Shown here in pieces: positions 21,901 through 35,200 of a DNA stretch of 64,000 bases. The notes beneath the pieces were generated by a model. It saw only the letters and a program-made list of their open reading frames with translations, did no database searches and was not told the DNA's origin. This stretch comes from Pomacea canaliculata (lineage: Eukaryota; Mollusca; Gastropoda; Architaenioglossa; Ampullariidae). The stretch's first letter is position 1. The number at the start of each line of letters is the position of its first letter. The stretch covers positions 39,238,751 to 39,302,750 of the forward strand of contig NC_037590.1 of NCBI RefSeq assembly GCF_003073045.1, given 5' to 3'. Made by a program: the position numbers and the translations under genes.

Positions 21901-24900
21901 ATGAAAAAGGATAGAATGATTCATGCAAAGAGCAAACCTTGCAGAAAATAGCAATTTTCTGGTTCAGCGTTTGTTCAAACTGATGAGGAAGTAAAACTGT
22001 TCCCTTGATATTGCTCAAGAATTTAGTCTGAAAAAGCCAAGAAAAAGGCCAGTCACATTAAAATTGTAGTTTTTAAGAATTACAAAATACTAAATAAGAT
22101 CTCAAATTATTTTTTAATGCTAGATGTTTTATCTTTGCAGTATACACCCCTAAAATATATGCCCGTACATACTAATGCTTTCTCTTTATTTATGGACCTT
22201 GTACTACTTGCTGTATTTGCATATACAAGCAAACATTTGTTTCTGCCTTAGAAATTCATAAGATGGTAAGAATAATAATTAAGTCAGTCCCCTTCTGCCA
22301 TTTTATTTTCATTTGAAAATTTGTAGATACCCTTGCAAACTGGAACATTACTTATACCCTAATAGCACTGGAAGTTCACAATCATTTAACTTTATAGGCA
22401 GAGGATGTTCTTCACCTTTTTTGTTGTCTTCATGTCAAGTTCCATGTCAGCATAGATAAAGCCTTCTAAATTATCAAGCATGGTGGGGTCTGCATATTCT
22501 TTGTGGCGGATGATACTCTCTTCAATGGATAATTTAATTTGAGGATAATATGAACGTATCCACACATCATCGACTGGAACACGGGAAAGCCATACAGGCG
22601 AATTTGTTCGACGAGGGTCTTTGACAACCACTTCTCTAAAAAAACAACAAAAAAACACAGACACAATAAAAGAGGATGAACGAAAATACAATTTCACTAA
22701 TAAGCAGGTTCAACTGGTAAACATCAATAAAGTAAGAAAAGGTGGAGGGAAGGCTTTTCTCTTTCATCTGTGAACCAAACAGAAAATTCATAGACTAAAT
22801 ATAAAACAAAACATTAATGTAGCAGGCCAAAGTGTACTACATTTTATCAATTGTTAGTGTTGCTGTAATACTATGCATATATCAAGACTTATAATGTGTC
22901 AAAGTAAAACACAAAGAACAACTTGAAGAGTGGAAACTTGTCCAAGAGAAACCCTAAAAAATTTTGAAAGAAAGAAAATCTGTGTAATTTGGTGCATTCT
23001 ACTTCTACTGACCCATTGCTAAAAGTTCCAATTAAAAAAAAAAGAAGGTAGAACTAGCACCATCACAAGACTGATTTATACGAAACAAAACATGAGTAAA
23101 TAACATACCATGTCAAAAGAATGCTGCTCAGTTTTCAGTGTTATACACAGGTTTATGGTCACATTAAAAAAAAACCCAAAAAATATTTAACTGTAAAAGT
23201 GTAAAAAAAGTGATTTGTTTAGCACTTGTCTCCACTGTTAACGGCGGGCTCAAAGCGCTAGGCATGACTGTCCACAGTTCATGCAATGGACGAAGCTGCA
23301 GTAATGTGGGAGAATAGTCTCATGTTGCAATTGCTTGTTTAATACAACTTTTTCTGTACATAAGAGAATGCGATAGATCAGTTTTCTAGATCAATCTGTT
23401 TAACGTTTAACAGCCACCTGCAGTCCTGTTGGCAAGTGCTGAGCTAGATGCACTGTGGTTGTATCTTCGTGATCTTTGTCTATTCCTGTATATAGCTGTT
23501 AGACACAGGCCACACTGTCAAAATGCCCAATGACCACATCTGTTGAAGATGACTCACTGATGTTTAGAGTGATCTTTACCTTGTTATCTGCTAATGGTGG
23601 GGAGGTGATGTCGTAAGGCTGACTTGCTGGCGGACATGCAGACAGCTGAGATTCGGAACAAGCACAAAGATTTGTTATTGATTTGTCTGACATAATTTTT
23701 GTCTGTCTTAAAGCTCTTGTCACTCTTGAATCTATGAGCTTTACCAGCTACTTGCTTACGCAAGTCGGCTGCCCCGGGGCCCGTGCTGGCTCTCAACGGC
23801 CTTGAATTCAGATCTACAGTTCAGAAAGCCATTGTGTCATCGGTAGAAACGTAGAATAGATCAATACAGACTTGTTTCAACAGAGCTGAAATTTTTAGAA
23901 TACTGCTGGTATTGATGCAATCACAAAGCAGAGGAAAACTGCATGAAAATTTTTAAAGCAAAGGACTGACTGTGTGATCTTCAAGATCTTCGGAAGAAAC
24001 TATTATGCAGAAAAGACCCGAAGTCAACAGAAAATCCAAAAGCCTGCAAGGTGAAGGGACACCACTACAGCTTAAATCATGTAATATACTATGTACATTA
24101 AAATTCAAATATTTAACAGGGAATTGGCGTGGGTGTCATGGATTCATATAGGTCTGACCATCAGTGGGTTTTTTTCAGGTACTTTAGTTTTCTTCACTAT
24201 GTGTGTGTACATATGCTCACATGCATGTGTGCTGATGCTTTTGGATGAATAGATGCCTAGTACCTTAAACTATGAATATTTAAAAATTATGACACCAATC
24301 AAAATGAAAAATAACCCTCAAATCAATAAGCAAAGGCTGTGCATACTTCTGTTTCAATGCTTTTGTCCATTTTGATGTATCTTTGGCAACATGTGGAGCC
24401 TTGTATCTTGTCTTCCTCTGACTTATGTTTCGTACTTGAATCACAACAGGCGACAACACTTTACAAAGTTCCAATGATTGCAGTCGATGTACTGCAATCA
24501 TCAGTGATCTGAAACCTGTATACAAAAAGAAAGAATTGCTAACTCAATATAAAGATAAACAGTATATTACACATTAAACGATACTAGACATTTACAATCG
24601 AGTCCTGACACTGCCATATACAGTTAACTTGCGGCGATCGGTTCGTCTTTTATGCTTGGGACCATGACTTTTCGGTCGTGGGACAAAATGGACCTAGTTT
24701 AGTCCTTGTTATTCCTAGCTGAGAAGTGGAGCGAAATAGTCCTGGGGTGAATGACCTTTGACCCCGTGACCATGCCGATGTCCTGCTGTTGATTTTTGTG
24801 TTGACTAAACGCACTGTAGTACAGTGAAAATTATGCACACCAATAAACAGCTTGGGACAACCTCTTACTCGCACACCAATGCCGGTATAAACACCCCCCA

Positions 24901-24955
24901 CACACACCGCTCGCAGAACACTTAATGTCAGTCCATAACCTGTGCAAGTCGCCAT
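18989..24955 (-). CDS. MRPL1: Mitochondrial ribosomal protein uL1m (MRPL1)
   Basis: This is a component of the mitoribosomal large subunit (L1 stalk). Coding exons in transcription order are 24955-24940, 24515-24347, 22635-22416, 22027-21938, 21459-21388, 21184-21064, 20808-20696, 20145-20064 and 19161-18989. They total 1056 nt (351 residues; human is about 325). All are GT-AG and phase-consistent. Family landmarks are VPVDDVWIRSYYP (human has EPEDDVYLKRLYP), LPHQFEQTLNQKIAIFCK, KAEDLEMAKKLGANFFGCEDLVKQ and LGPFITKVFI (human LGPFVVRAFL). The N-terminus is basic and hydrophobic, as in a transit peptide. The C-terminus is a lineage-specific acidic stretch (EEESSDSDDEE) followed by RKKRK. The first exon, with only 16 coding nt, is inferred from a good Kozak context, a donor and the phase match. 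If it is wrong, translation starts at 24501. The gene is convergent with GLUD and divergent from CNOT6. Confidence 0.92.
20946..21000. repeat. Second copy of the GCGCTTTATA-type repeat
   Basis: CATTTATAATGCATCTTTCC is followed by CTCTAGTGCTTTACATAC, a diverged version of the motif pair seen at 4037-4083 and 23218-23262. It lies in an MRPL1 intron. Confidence 0.25.
22636..24346 (-). other. MRPL1 intron 2
   Basis: This is the largest MRPL1 intron (1.7 kb). It contains a possible repeat fragment at 23218-23262 and no coding exon that I can support. The short minus-strand frames around 23500-23800 lack splice-compatible ends and similarity to anything recognisable. Confidence 0.7.
23218..23262. 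repeat. Third copy of the GCGCTTTATA-type repeat
   Basis: TTTAGCACTTGTCTCCACTG is followed by GCTCAAAGCGCTAGGC. The CTCAAAGCGCT end is the best-conserved part of this dispersed family. It lies in MRPL1 intron 2. Confidence 0.25.
24655..24694 (-). repeat. Third copy of the foldback-arm sequence
   Basis: On the minus strand this reads GTCCCACGACCGAAAAGTCA, closely matching the arms at 897-940 and 1184-1227. It lies in MRPL1 intron 1. Only a single arm is visible here, so it may be a solo fragment. Confidence 0.5.
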
Positions 24956-25277
24956 TTCACCTTGACGAAGGGAGGTAACTTCCCATTACATATATAAACA
25001 CAAATATTTTGTTTATTTTGGCTATCTTAAAGAGCTATTTTAACCTTTATAATACATGAATATATTTAAGTTGCAGTCTCATTCTAATTTCACTTTTTTT
25101 ATTGATGAATATTTTTTTAAATGACCAATGAAAAGATGGGTATTTTGTCAGCCGCTTACAGCCAATGAAAATAGATCGGCCATAGCAGTTCGGATAGAAA
25201 GACAACCCGAAAGGAGGACAGCTGACTGTCAAATACTCAGTCAGTTTGTCTCTAATATTTTCAGTTTATCGATGCAG
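24956..25277. promoter_or_regulatory. Probable bidirectional MRPL1/CNOT6 promoter
   Basis: This interval starts at the MRPL1 initiation codon and ends at a candidate 5' UTR exon for CNOT6, whose donor GTACAG begins at 25278. Two forward CCAAT boxes, both followed by GAAAA, lie at 25125-25129 and 25162-25166. There is no clear TATA box. Head-to-head housekeeping genes commonly share such a CCAAT-type promoter. The CNOT6 transcription start and the leader exon (about 25205-25277) are inferred. Confidence 0.45.
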
Positions 25278-26688
25278 GTACAGTTTTGTATGTAATTATT
25301 TTGAAACACTGGTTGTTTTCGTTTAAATCGCCTATTTAAAGAAGAAAAAAACATATGACTTATGAGGTGTTCCATCAATCTCTCAAAGTAAACATCAACA
25401 TAGGCATGTGCTGAATGAGCATATAGATGTTGGTTATTAGAAGACAGAAATAGGTTATGTGTGTCCGTAGCTGCAATATGGTTTTGTTATCAGTTGTAAT
25501 CGCTTCACTGTCCTTTTTGTATATCTTTACTTATAGATTTTATCAGTAAGAGAAATTAACAAGAAGGGCACCTGTTAGCAATTTTCCTCAGCTTGTTTGT
25601 GCAGTGACAAACATCTGTAATGCCTATTTTAACAGAACGTATTAATAACAGGTATACCTTTAATTTGATGTATATCTCTTATCTTAATTTTTAACCACAA
25701 ACATTATAGCTGTTTGTACCTGCCTCATGCATTTTTGTTTTTGCAACCTCAGTCTTATTATTAGGGCTGCTTCATTGAGTTTGCTTTTTCTGATCCACAG
25801 ACGAGTTGGTAGGGGATAGCAAGATGTGATGATAAACCATTAGATGTGTTTCAGTCAGCCTGCCTCCGTATACACACAGATTTTCTCATTCCACTGATCA
25901 TCACTTTTATTATTCACCAAGTAGAGAGAGTAGACGATTGCAGGATTTATAAACCTATTTAAAAAGAAAATTTTAGTATATGCCCTCGGTATATCCTTGT
26001 ATGTTCTGGTTTACTAGTTAAGAAATCTTATTTTAGGTATGTACATTATCATATGAACATCATATAGATCTTAGATTATCAAATTTAATAACCTAAATTT
26101 CACCAGATTTTCAGTCTATAAATTTTTTGCCTCATGGTCCCCACATCCTAATAAATACTATCTAATTAAACAAATGGTACTAAAAGAAATAGCTTCATTA
26201 TTTTTTTGAGAAGACATGGAGTTAGAAAGGGAGAAAACAGAGAGTAACTGATCTTCTTGCCTTCCAGGTATAAAGGAAAACACATCTGAAAGCGTAAGTG
26301 CCTGATGGGTTCTTGATATACTATCTCTTGAAGCTTTCTCCTGATAATACTTTCTGTAGGCTCCATACACATTATGACATAAAACTGTGAATGTGTGTAT
26401 CCTCAAAGTCAGTTCCTACACTAATTTAAGCCAAGTTATCAAAATCTGCTTAGATAAAATAGGTAAATAAAAGTTATAAAGAGTTTACAAACTTTTTTTT
26501 GTTATAAAAATAAGAAAAGACTGGATTTTTTGGTAATTGTAAGATTTGTATATATAATAGATCGACAGAGATTTGCATAATTAATAGCTCAAGACCTTTG
26601 ATAGCTTAAAGATATCATTTTCAACATAGTTCACATTGATTAATGTAAAAAGACTCGGTAATGTGGCTCAATTCCTGACTCAGTTTAT
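25278..26688 (+). other. CNOT6 leader intron or intergenic DNA, first part
   Basis: AT-rich sequence lies between the proposed CNOT6 leader exon and the hAT relic. I see nothing coding. The 82-codon minus-strand frame at 26158-26406 has no recognisable features. Confidence 0.6.
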
Positions 26689-28439
26689 CAGGAGTGTCAA
26701 ACTCAATCACACATGGGGCCAAATCTCACATCATACATAAGGTTGCGGGCCGAACATTACTGTTTAAGTCTGATAACTTTTTATTGAACAGTAGAAAACT
26801 AAACGTTTCGTTATTAGTTTTATTTAAACAAAATCATAAATTAAAACAAAGTTAAAGTAAGAACAAACAAAGGCTTAGCAGATTTTGTTCTTAATTTACT
26901 TTGTCAGAAGTGGACGTTTGACATCTTGGCAACAAGTTTGTTTATGTCTGGAGTAAGCTTCTGTGTTGTGAAGATTCTCAGGATAGACTGCATGTGTACA
27001 TTAGTAAGACAGCTCCTGTGTGATGTTTTGTTGGTCTTCATCACAGAGAAACACAGATATGTACTGCCAAAAATGCTCAAGATTCGAGCCGCATGTAGAC
27101 AAAGCTGGGGCATTGTTTCTGGGAGGGAATGAGTGAACTGTGCAGGCTCCACAGAGTCGTACTTTGCCTTCAGTGACTCATTACACTGAAGTTCTATGAG
27201 CTCCATCTGCAAATGCACATGTGCAGTTTTCGCATAGATGGAAAATGGATTGTGAAAGAGTTGGAAATTGTTTTTCTGCACCTCAAAGTCACTGAAACAG
27301 CATTTAAACTCAGCACAAAGTGAGTTTTTCAGCAAAAAGTGCATTTGGGAACACCTTTACGCTGACTTCATCCATCACTGTTTTGCAGCAAGGAAAATGA
27401 AACAAGTTGCATTGGTTCATTTGTGTTTCCCATAAGAACAACTTCACTTGAAATGCCTTCATTGCATCATGAATGTCATTTATCAAGTGGTCCCGTCCCT
27501 GGAGCTGCAGGTTCAAGGCATTGAGATGAGTGGTTATGTCAGACAGACATGACATGCCAACTCACATTTCCACTTTTCATACTGCAAGACTGTGGAGTCT
27601 TTTCCTTTGCTGTCCGTGAACTGACATATTTCCCCAATCAGCTGAAAAAGTCGAGTGAGAACTTTTCCCTGACAGCCACCGCACTTCTGTGATACGGCAT
27701 GCCGCCCAACTGTGAATGTATTTCCTGCACAAAGGACTGAAAAAGACAGTGATTGAACCATTTGGCTCTGATGAAGTTGACGGTTTGTGTTACAGTGCTC
27801 ATTACATGCTCCATGTTGAGGACTTTAGCACACAACGATTCTTGGTGTATTATGCAGTGATATGCTATCAACTCCCCACTACAATTTTCTTGGATATGTG
27901 ACAGCATCCTTCCAACTAGTCCACTCTTTTGGCCACACATCGCTGGTGCTCCATCATTTTTTGTCCCAGAGCAGGTTCATGTCAGCTATACTTTGACATA
28001 CGTAGTCAAAAATGTCCTTCCCTGTCATCCCATGCATGAATTTTATGTCTAATATTTCTTCTGTGATATTCAAACTGGGGTCAACTCCACGGATGAAGAT
28101 GGCGAGTTGTGCGGTGTCAGTACTTTCATTGACTGCAAGAGAGCATGCAACAAAGGCCAGCATGTCCCTTGCCACAGGTCAGATTTATGGGCCCGCATTG
28201 ACTATCCTTTCAGGTCATTAACAGGATAGGTGGTAACTTGACCAGTACATTGTTGGTGATCTATGCAAAGGTCACTAAAAGTAAAAAAACACATTTTCTA
28301 CAATCATTACGTCGCTGTGTTCGACGTGAACTTTTCTATTGTTTGTCTTTTTATCTTGTCGCCGGGCCATTGACAATGATTTACTAAAATGCTTTCACGA
28401 GCCAGGTAAAATTTGCAGGCCGTGTGCTTGACACCCCTG
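26689..28439 (-). pseudogene. Decayed hAT-family DNA transposon with transposase remnants
   Basis: This is a 1.75-kb element with terminal inverted repeats. The left end is CAGGAGTGTCAAAC and the right end reads CAGGGGTGTCAAGC on the other strand. It is flanked by an 8-bp target duplication with one mismatch (CAGTTTAT at 26681-26688, CAGTATAT at 28440-28447). The minus strand carries transposase fragments in several frames: 28175-27954, 27940-27638, 27555-27310 and 27344-26904. A DGAPAMCGQKSGLVGRML segment spans the break near 27940. This resembles the hAT transposase group related to GTF2IRD2/ZBED-like proteins. Frameshifts and stops make it inactive. It lies upstream of the CNOT6 start codon. 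Confidence 0.82.
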
Positions 28440-29294
28440 CAGTATATTGTCTGGACATGCATTTGAATTAAGGGGTAAACTAATGCTGCTGACCAGGTCA
28501 TCTTCACTGTTTTTCAGAATTTATTATTTAAAATATTTTCATAGAGCCTGATTCTTTGATTGACAAGTGTAATGAGAGATGAACCACTGAAATAAAAACA
28601 AAACTACTCAACCTAGGACTGTTAAGCCATCTGCTGCTGAAGTTCAATATATTAATGTAATATTTTACAAAGAAAGAACCTGTTAACGAAAGAGTAGTAA
28701 TAAAAACATTAAGGAGGGGGTCACGGCCACTTACGTAAGAGCAGCCATCGCTTCAGGGGTATGTCCGTTAATTAAAAGACCGCTTACATCATGACAGACA
28801 CGTAACATAAGGTTACGACGGAACGCTAGTGTGCCGCCACTGATGTCACGGTGGTCAAAATACGCCCCTTAATTACGACTTATACTAGCAGTGATGCATG
28901 ATTGGTCGTAGTGGTATGTTTGTGGTACGACTGACCAGTTGGGTGCATGCGTGTCTCAAGCCACCTTGTTTAATATTTGGTTGGGACCCTAAATCGACGC
29001 TATTGCTACTTGACTCTTGGAGGGTACGCATCAGAAGAGGATTTCACAAGTCTTTGCCACCTTTTCAGGTACTACCAGTCAGACAAGAGACAGAGAGTAG
29101 GGAGCGACACATATTTTTCTATCACTAATCAGTCATCATCTTCTTCTGATGACCATGTTCACAGCTGTCATTAAGTAGATGTTTTATGATCTTTACACCC
29201 TTCATAGTCTCACCATTCAAGAAACTAACTGTACAGAGCTGTATATTCACCCAATGTCATTGTTTTCCTTTGTTCTCCAGTGCATATTTTTACC
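28440..29294 (+). other. Upstream flank and acceptor of the CNOT6 first coding exon
   Basis: The acceptor TTGTTCTCCAG ends at 29280, leaving 14 nt of 5' UTR before the CNOT6 ATG. Upstream, 28690-28990 is locally CG-rich and contains several TACG/CGTA-rich short palindromes. I could not assign it to a known element. Confidence 0.5.
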
Positions 29295-32200
29295 ATGCCG
29301 AAAGAAAAGTACGAATCACCCACTCCACGTAGAGTGTATACCATTATGTCTGCTGCTGATGTAGCAGCAGGCAAGCGTTCAGCTTGGACTGAGCTAGAGA
29401 TCTCAGGTAAGTTGTTGTGTTAGCATCAAAATATTAATTAATTTATTAAATAATTAAGAAAGTATTGTGAGCCCTTTTTGTGATCAGCAAATTGTCAAAT
29501 ACAAAAAAAAAACATCAGAATTTTGCCTAAAGCAGAACATATCCAAGCAGGAGAATGTTTTATTGAGTTCAGGCAAATGTAATGCTATACCTGTGTGTAG
29601 AAATTATATGCACTTAAAATTTTTTGTACCCTCTGTAGTCCAACTGTTTAAGTATAGGTGAACTGTCATTTGTTTTTGTGCATGGGTGTGTGATGCTGTA
29701 GGTGTGCTTTGCGAATGGTTTTAGATGTAAGATAGCATGTTTGTGTGATTTACTACAATGCTCAACTAGTCTTATCTTTATTTTATAACTAGAAGTTGTG
29801 CTGGAAAGTTTTTCTTCTGCTTAATATTTGGAATCGTGTACTTTAGGTTTTAGGTCATAAGGTTCTTATCCTCTTTTATACCTGTGTGAGAAATACTACA
29901 AGCTTTGTACACATAGTGAAAGATGTAGAAGTCAATTGTGAAAGAATAAGTAAAAACTTTTTTCCTGTTTTTGTTTCAGGCACAGTTCGAAATTTGTGCC
30001 CAGAACTCTGGCATTTTCAGCACATAACCATTCTGCACCTCAATGACAACAACCTTGTTCGACTGCCTCCCCAGATTTGCCAGTTAGTCCACTTGTCATA
30101 CTTGGACCTGTCCTCCAATAAACTTCGCAGTTTACCTGCTGAGCTGGGAGACCTTCACACACTTCGGGCTTTGCTACTTAACTACAATTACTTGCGCTCT
30201 TTGCCACTTGAGCTTGGCCGGCTTTTCCGTCTGCAGACTCTGGGTAAGTTTTAGAATATTTTGTTTACCTATCTTTATTGTTTACTTGCAGATGTAGCGA
30301 GCATAATCTTGGGGGCACGAGTCAGTAATTAGCGTTAATTAAGAAATTAGTGAAAGTGCATAGCGCACATGGTTATGTCAGCATGGATGGCGGAGTAGTC
30401 GAGGGTGTATTACTACAAGGCTCTGCCCATCACACGTGCTTAAACCCCATAGGGTAGCAACATATTGGTAGGCTTTATCCGGGATGGAATTGAATTTTGT
30501 TCCTTAAACTCGTCCAGCAGGGTTCGCAGGGTCCTTACCTATCCTTACAAGTCCTTTGGTGCAAAGTACAGACGATTCTTCGCCTCACCGCTATTTTAAT
30601 CGCATGACTGCCAAATCTCGTTCGCAATGAGAACTTTACTTACGTTTTGCGAAATGTTAATCTTGATGGATGACCTCATTTCTTTGTCTTCTGGACGATT
30701 CAAAAAATGCCAGGGAAGTGTTCTTTTCAGGAGAACTGGCTAAAGGAAGAAAAATATAAAGACTGGTTGATAAAAGACTCTACAGATAAGCATTGTGCAC
30801 TCTGTGCTGTCTGCGGAATATCCTTGAATCTTTCGTCAATGGGCGAAAGTGTTTTGAAGAAGCACCTGCTTACTGATAGACACAAGAAGCGCATGAAAGT
30901 ATTTCTGGAAAATACACGCATTTGTGTTACGGATTACTTTTGTAATCAAGAACACTACACTAGTTGCCCCTTCATATTCGCAAAAAACACACTCTTCTTT
31001 CAAAAGGTTTTTAGAAACTTATCTCTTTCTTGAACCAGAGCCTTGATTATCTAGTACTGTGCATAGCTCTATTTATCTCTTTCTCCCCTTTTGAGTGTGT
31101 GAGAGAGAGACGTGAACTGACTTTTGTATTACACCAAAAAAATAGCTTTCAGGTCTTGCAATTATTATTACTTAGATTTCTCAAAAACTTGGAACATTAA
31201 CATTAACAAGTATGTTATCTGTGTGCTTAAGAGACCTTTTAAGCTATCTAAATATGGCAGATAGGCATCAAAATTAACTCTTTGATTATTTATTACTAGA
31301 ATAGTAATACATGTATTTCAGAACATAGAGAAGACCAAAGATTCATAAATAATACCTCTTTCCGACCATAAATAAGAAAAACTTAAGCATTGATGACTGT
31401 CACTTAGATACTTACAAATGCATGAAAGGTCCTTATAAGGTCCTTACTTGGCACCGTCCCTGATCCCTGGGAACCCTGTAACGTAACAGGTATAGCAAAG
31501 TTTAAAGTATTCTGATCTCAGTAACAGTTTGAGGAAGGAGTTACTTGATTATGTTATTTTTCTTTTAATTTTTATTGTTATTCTTTATGTTATTTTTATT
31601 TGTAGGCTTGACAGGAAATCCCCTTTCACAAGAAATGTTAAACATCTATAATGAACCTGGTGGAACACAGAAGCTACTTACTTACATGCTGGATAATTTA
31701 GCAGGTAGGTGACATCAGATTTTCATTGTGTGTTTGCATGATGTTGTAATGGCTGTTGTTGCATGATGTGGTTAATTAGAGCGCGCCAAGTAACCCAACA
31801 CCTCTGTCCAGCACTCCAGGGTTTTTTCCCAAGATTGCCTGTCCTTAACTCATTGTTTGTACATCCTGCCATGTGAGCACAGGGAGAATTGTTTGCTGGG
31901 ATACCGCCCTAAGGCCAGAGCTTATAATTCAGCTCTTTATTGCATAGTAGACCTGTCATTTGATACATGTGGTATTTCCTACTGTATGTAGCAGTCTTAC
32001 CTGCTATCCTGGACCACCACCTCGTCTGTGACTGCTTGTTTGTTCAGAGAGAACCAGACTTACTTTGCTTGAGGGAAATAAGTACAGATTAACTTGCCAC
32101 AGTAACCTTTTATAACTGTTGTTTCCCTTATACCGATTTTCCTGAAGAGGTAACAAGGGAGCTGATTCGTGCTTTCCCTTCCTTCACTCTGTTGTATTAC

Positions 32201-35200
32201 TTCCCTTACAAGGTGAGCAACACTTCTGGCGTGGGATTGGCCATATATTCATAGTTGATGTATGGCACATTCCCTTTTGCCATTTGGGAATGTGCCATTG
32301 GTACTTAATAGTAGGTTTAGCAAAGTAAAAATGCATCACACTGAAGGTTCATGAAACACAATTTTGTTTTCTGTAGAACAACAAAAAATGTACTTTCAAA
32401 TATGAATGCTCAGATATACATTTTACTCATGTGACCATGTGGTTTCCTTTTTTTTTAAATATATTTTTATCTTAGCCATGTTGGTATAGTTCTTTGTGCA
32501 TTTCTGTCTCCAACAATCATTAAAAAAAACTTAACCCACCCCCACCCCCACCCCCAAAGCTTAAAGCTTACTTTGCATTGTAATACTCTTTACTCACGCC
32601 CTCATAACAAGACTGCAGTGGCTGTAGTTCTGCTTTCATTTGGGGAGGGTTGTCTTTTCAAATCCTGTATGAAGCTTTCCAGAAAAAAGTTCACGAATGT
32701 TAAATGTCACTAATATTGTCAGAAGATAATAATCTAATATCATCCCAAATCTAGTTGTGAATAGTATCAGGGAGGGGGAAGCATATTTAATTTGTGATGG
32801 CCACCCCTCCCTCAGACTTTTTTTTAAATGATGGAGCTGCCCTGAAACACAATGACCAGCATGGGCCAGAATGTTCTGACCCACTGACCCACTGACCTTC
32901 TTTCCTCAAGAGAGGATGTGCTTGTGGAGCATCGATCTTGATCCGGTTTTACTACTAAAGGCAGGCCCCATTCTAAAAACAGCCTGAGAAAGATTGTTTT
33001 GTTCACTTCCTGGCATGCTTTGCATTTCCAAGAGCGTATGAAGGGTGGTAACAAAGGCACATATTGGTTACCTCACAATAGTGACCAGCTGCCATTGATT
33101 TCACTGTTTCTTTGGTTTTTACAGAGTTTTTTTAGAAGTCACTGAACGTTTATTGAGAAAGGGTGGTTAGATGAGTCATACTTTGTTCCTGATGAACCAT
33201 TTCACTTTCAGACCTTTTGAACTTGCCTTACAACTTCTAAATGCTAAACTACATTTGCATGCATGTATGTACACCCACTCTACCTCTTGCATCTCAGAGC
33301 GCATTTCGTGGCAGTCTTAACCTGCTTTCACCTCTCGACTTTCATCGCGTGTCAACCAAAATCGATCTCGGAACATGTATTCGAGGGAACAAGCAGATGC
33401 TCCCAACGGTGGCTTGGGATGCTTAGAAACTTACCGCAGCCCAACATTAAGAGCTGTGCGGAACGGTTAACAGAGACGATTATTGTGGCAGAAAAAATGG
33501 GGGGAGTAGGGTGGCTGCTGGGGGATGCGGCGATGGTGGCTGCTGGGGTGTGTGGCGATGGTGGCTGCTGGGGTGTGTGGCGATGGTGCTAGTTAATAGT
33601 AGATCATGTCCACGGGACAGCATGACGAGGCGCCAGCTCCGTGGAGTCGCGATTGTGCAGGCGCATGTCTGCAGCCCTGCGCGTGTCTTTGTTCGGCGTG
33701 TAGCTCCTGCCGAGACCTACACCGGCGGTGATCGATACGCATTGACCCTCTTGCCCCAGAAGTATTGATCACACGCCTGTGCCAAGGGTCGGAGGGTGGG
33801 GGAAGGCAATGGGAAATAAGGTTGACAGGAGGTAAAGTGGCCTTATGAGTAAACCTGCTTGTGGACTGGTGGGTAACCTCCTGCAAAATTGTTACTGGAG
33901 ATGGGGAGGGGAGGCGAACATCAGTGTTCCACTTTGGTGTGAGGCATTTTCATTTATGTGCAGTTGAAACATTGTTTGTACAAACTTCGTAGACTATAAA
34001 AACAAACATGTTTTTCTAGTTTCATCATTAAAATTATTTCTGCTTTTGTGTGTGAAGTAGTAATAGACCGCCGTTTGGAATCGATAGGAGAAAGATCCCT
34101 TTGTCATCCCGGACGGTTTGAGTACAGGTTACGAGGCTTGCCGAGCCCATCTACCAGCACCTACAGTAGGTGTAAAATGTCTTCGCGCTCTTGACCCGTA
34201 TACAAATGCGGGAAGAGAAATGGAGACAGTTACGGTAAACAGGTTAAAATTACAGCCATGGTGACGTTACAGGCTGTTGTACCCGAAGATGACTAGATGA
34301 GGGAGGGAGGTGAGCGCCCTGTCGGCGGGTAGGCTGGGTGGGGGCTGTGCGTCACACCTTGCGCAAGAAGACAAATGTCTTGCAGAAGGTACCGTTAATC
34401 GTTGAGCGTGACGCACACTAGTAGCGTGCGCCTTTGTCGGACTATTTCCAGTCTAGAACCCTTTTGCGGTCTGCGACAAAGGGCACTAACGTCATGTTAG
34501 AAAATCGGTCACGAATGGCAAGGGAAACCCTCGTCGATCGGTAATGACAGCAGCAGAGGATAAAGCATAGACCTCCACGGGAGGCAGATGATTCTCACCC
34601 TAACCCCCCCACCACCACCTTCCCCAACCGCGCCCACCACCTCACAAACCTCGGTGCCTTTTTTTTTTTTTTAAATATAACTTGTGTCTGAAAATCGGAG
34701 CAAATTTTGGCGTGGTATCCAGGAACAAGAATAAAAAAGTGCATCTGAAAGAGAAAACAGTCATGAATGCGGAATCACGCACACACAGAGCGCGATACGG
34801 TAAGAGAGAAGGCACGGTCGTCGACAGAGAAGTGCAATGTGAAACATGTTTACCAGATACGCGACATTTAATCTTTTTAAATTCAGGACATAAAAAGAGA
34901 GATCTTTTGTCGCTACTTCAGGAGAGTGTATCAGTCGAGGGTGACTAGGTTTCAAATGGCCTCTTGCATTACCGGGTGAAATGCACCTGGGTACACGCTC
35001 ACATGCAGTTTGTACGCAGATTCCAATGCACCCGTGCTTGCCCACGCTCGCGAGAGAGAACGATGGAGACTAAATGATGCATTTTGTTAATGTTATGATC
35101 GATTGCTTTGTGTGCGTGTCAAGGTTTGCCGGTGTCAAACAACATCTGCTGGATGACAACACACGATTGCTTGTTTGAAATTCTAGAAGCGTTTTAACGT

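Noticed and set aside
18989..24955. Bacterial-type L1 gene from contamination
   Set aside because: The gene has eight GT-AG introns, a transit-like N-terminus and animal MRPL1 sequence features.
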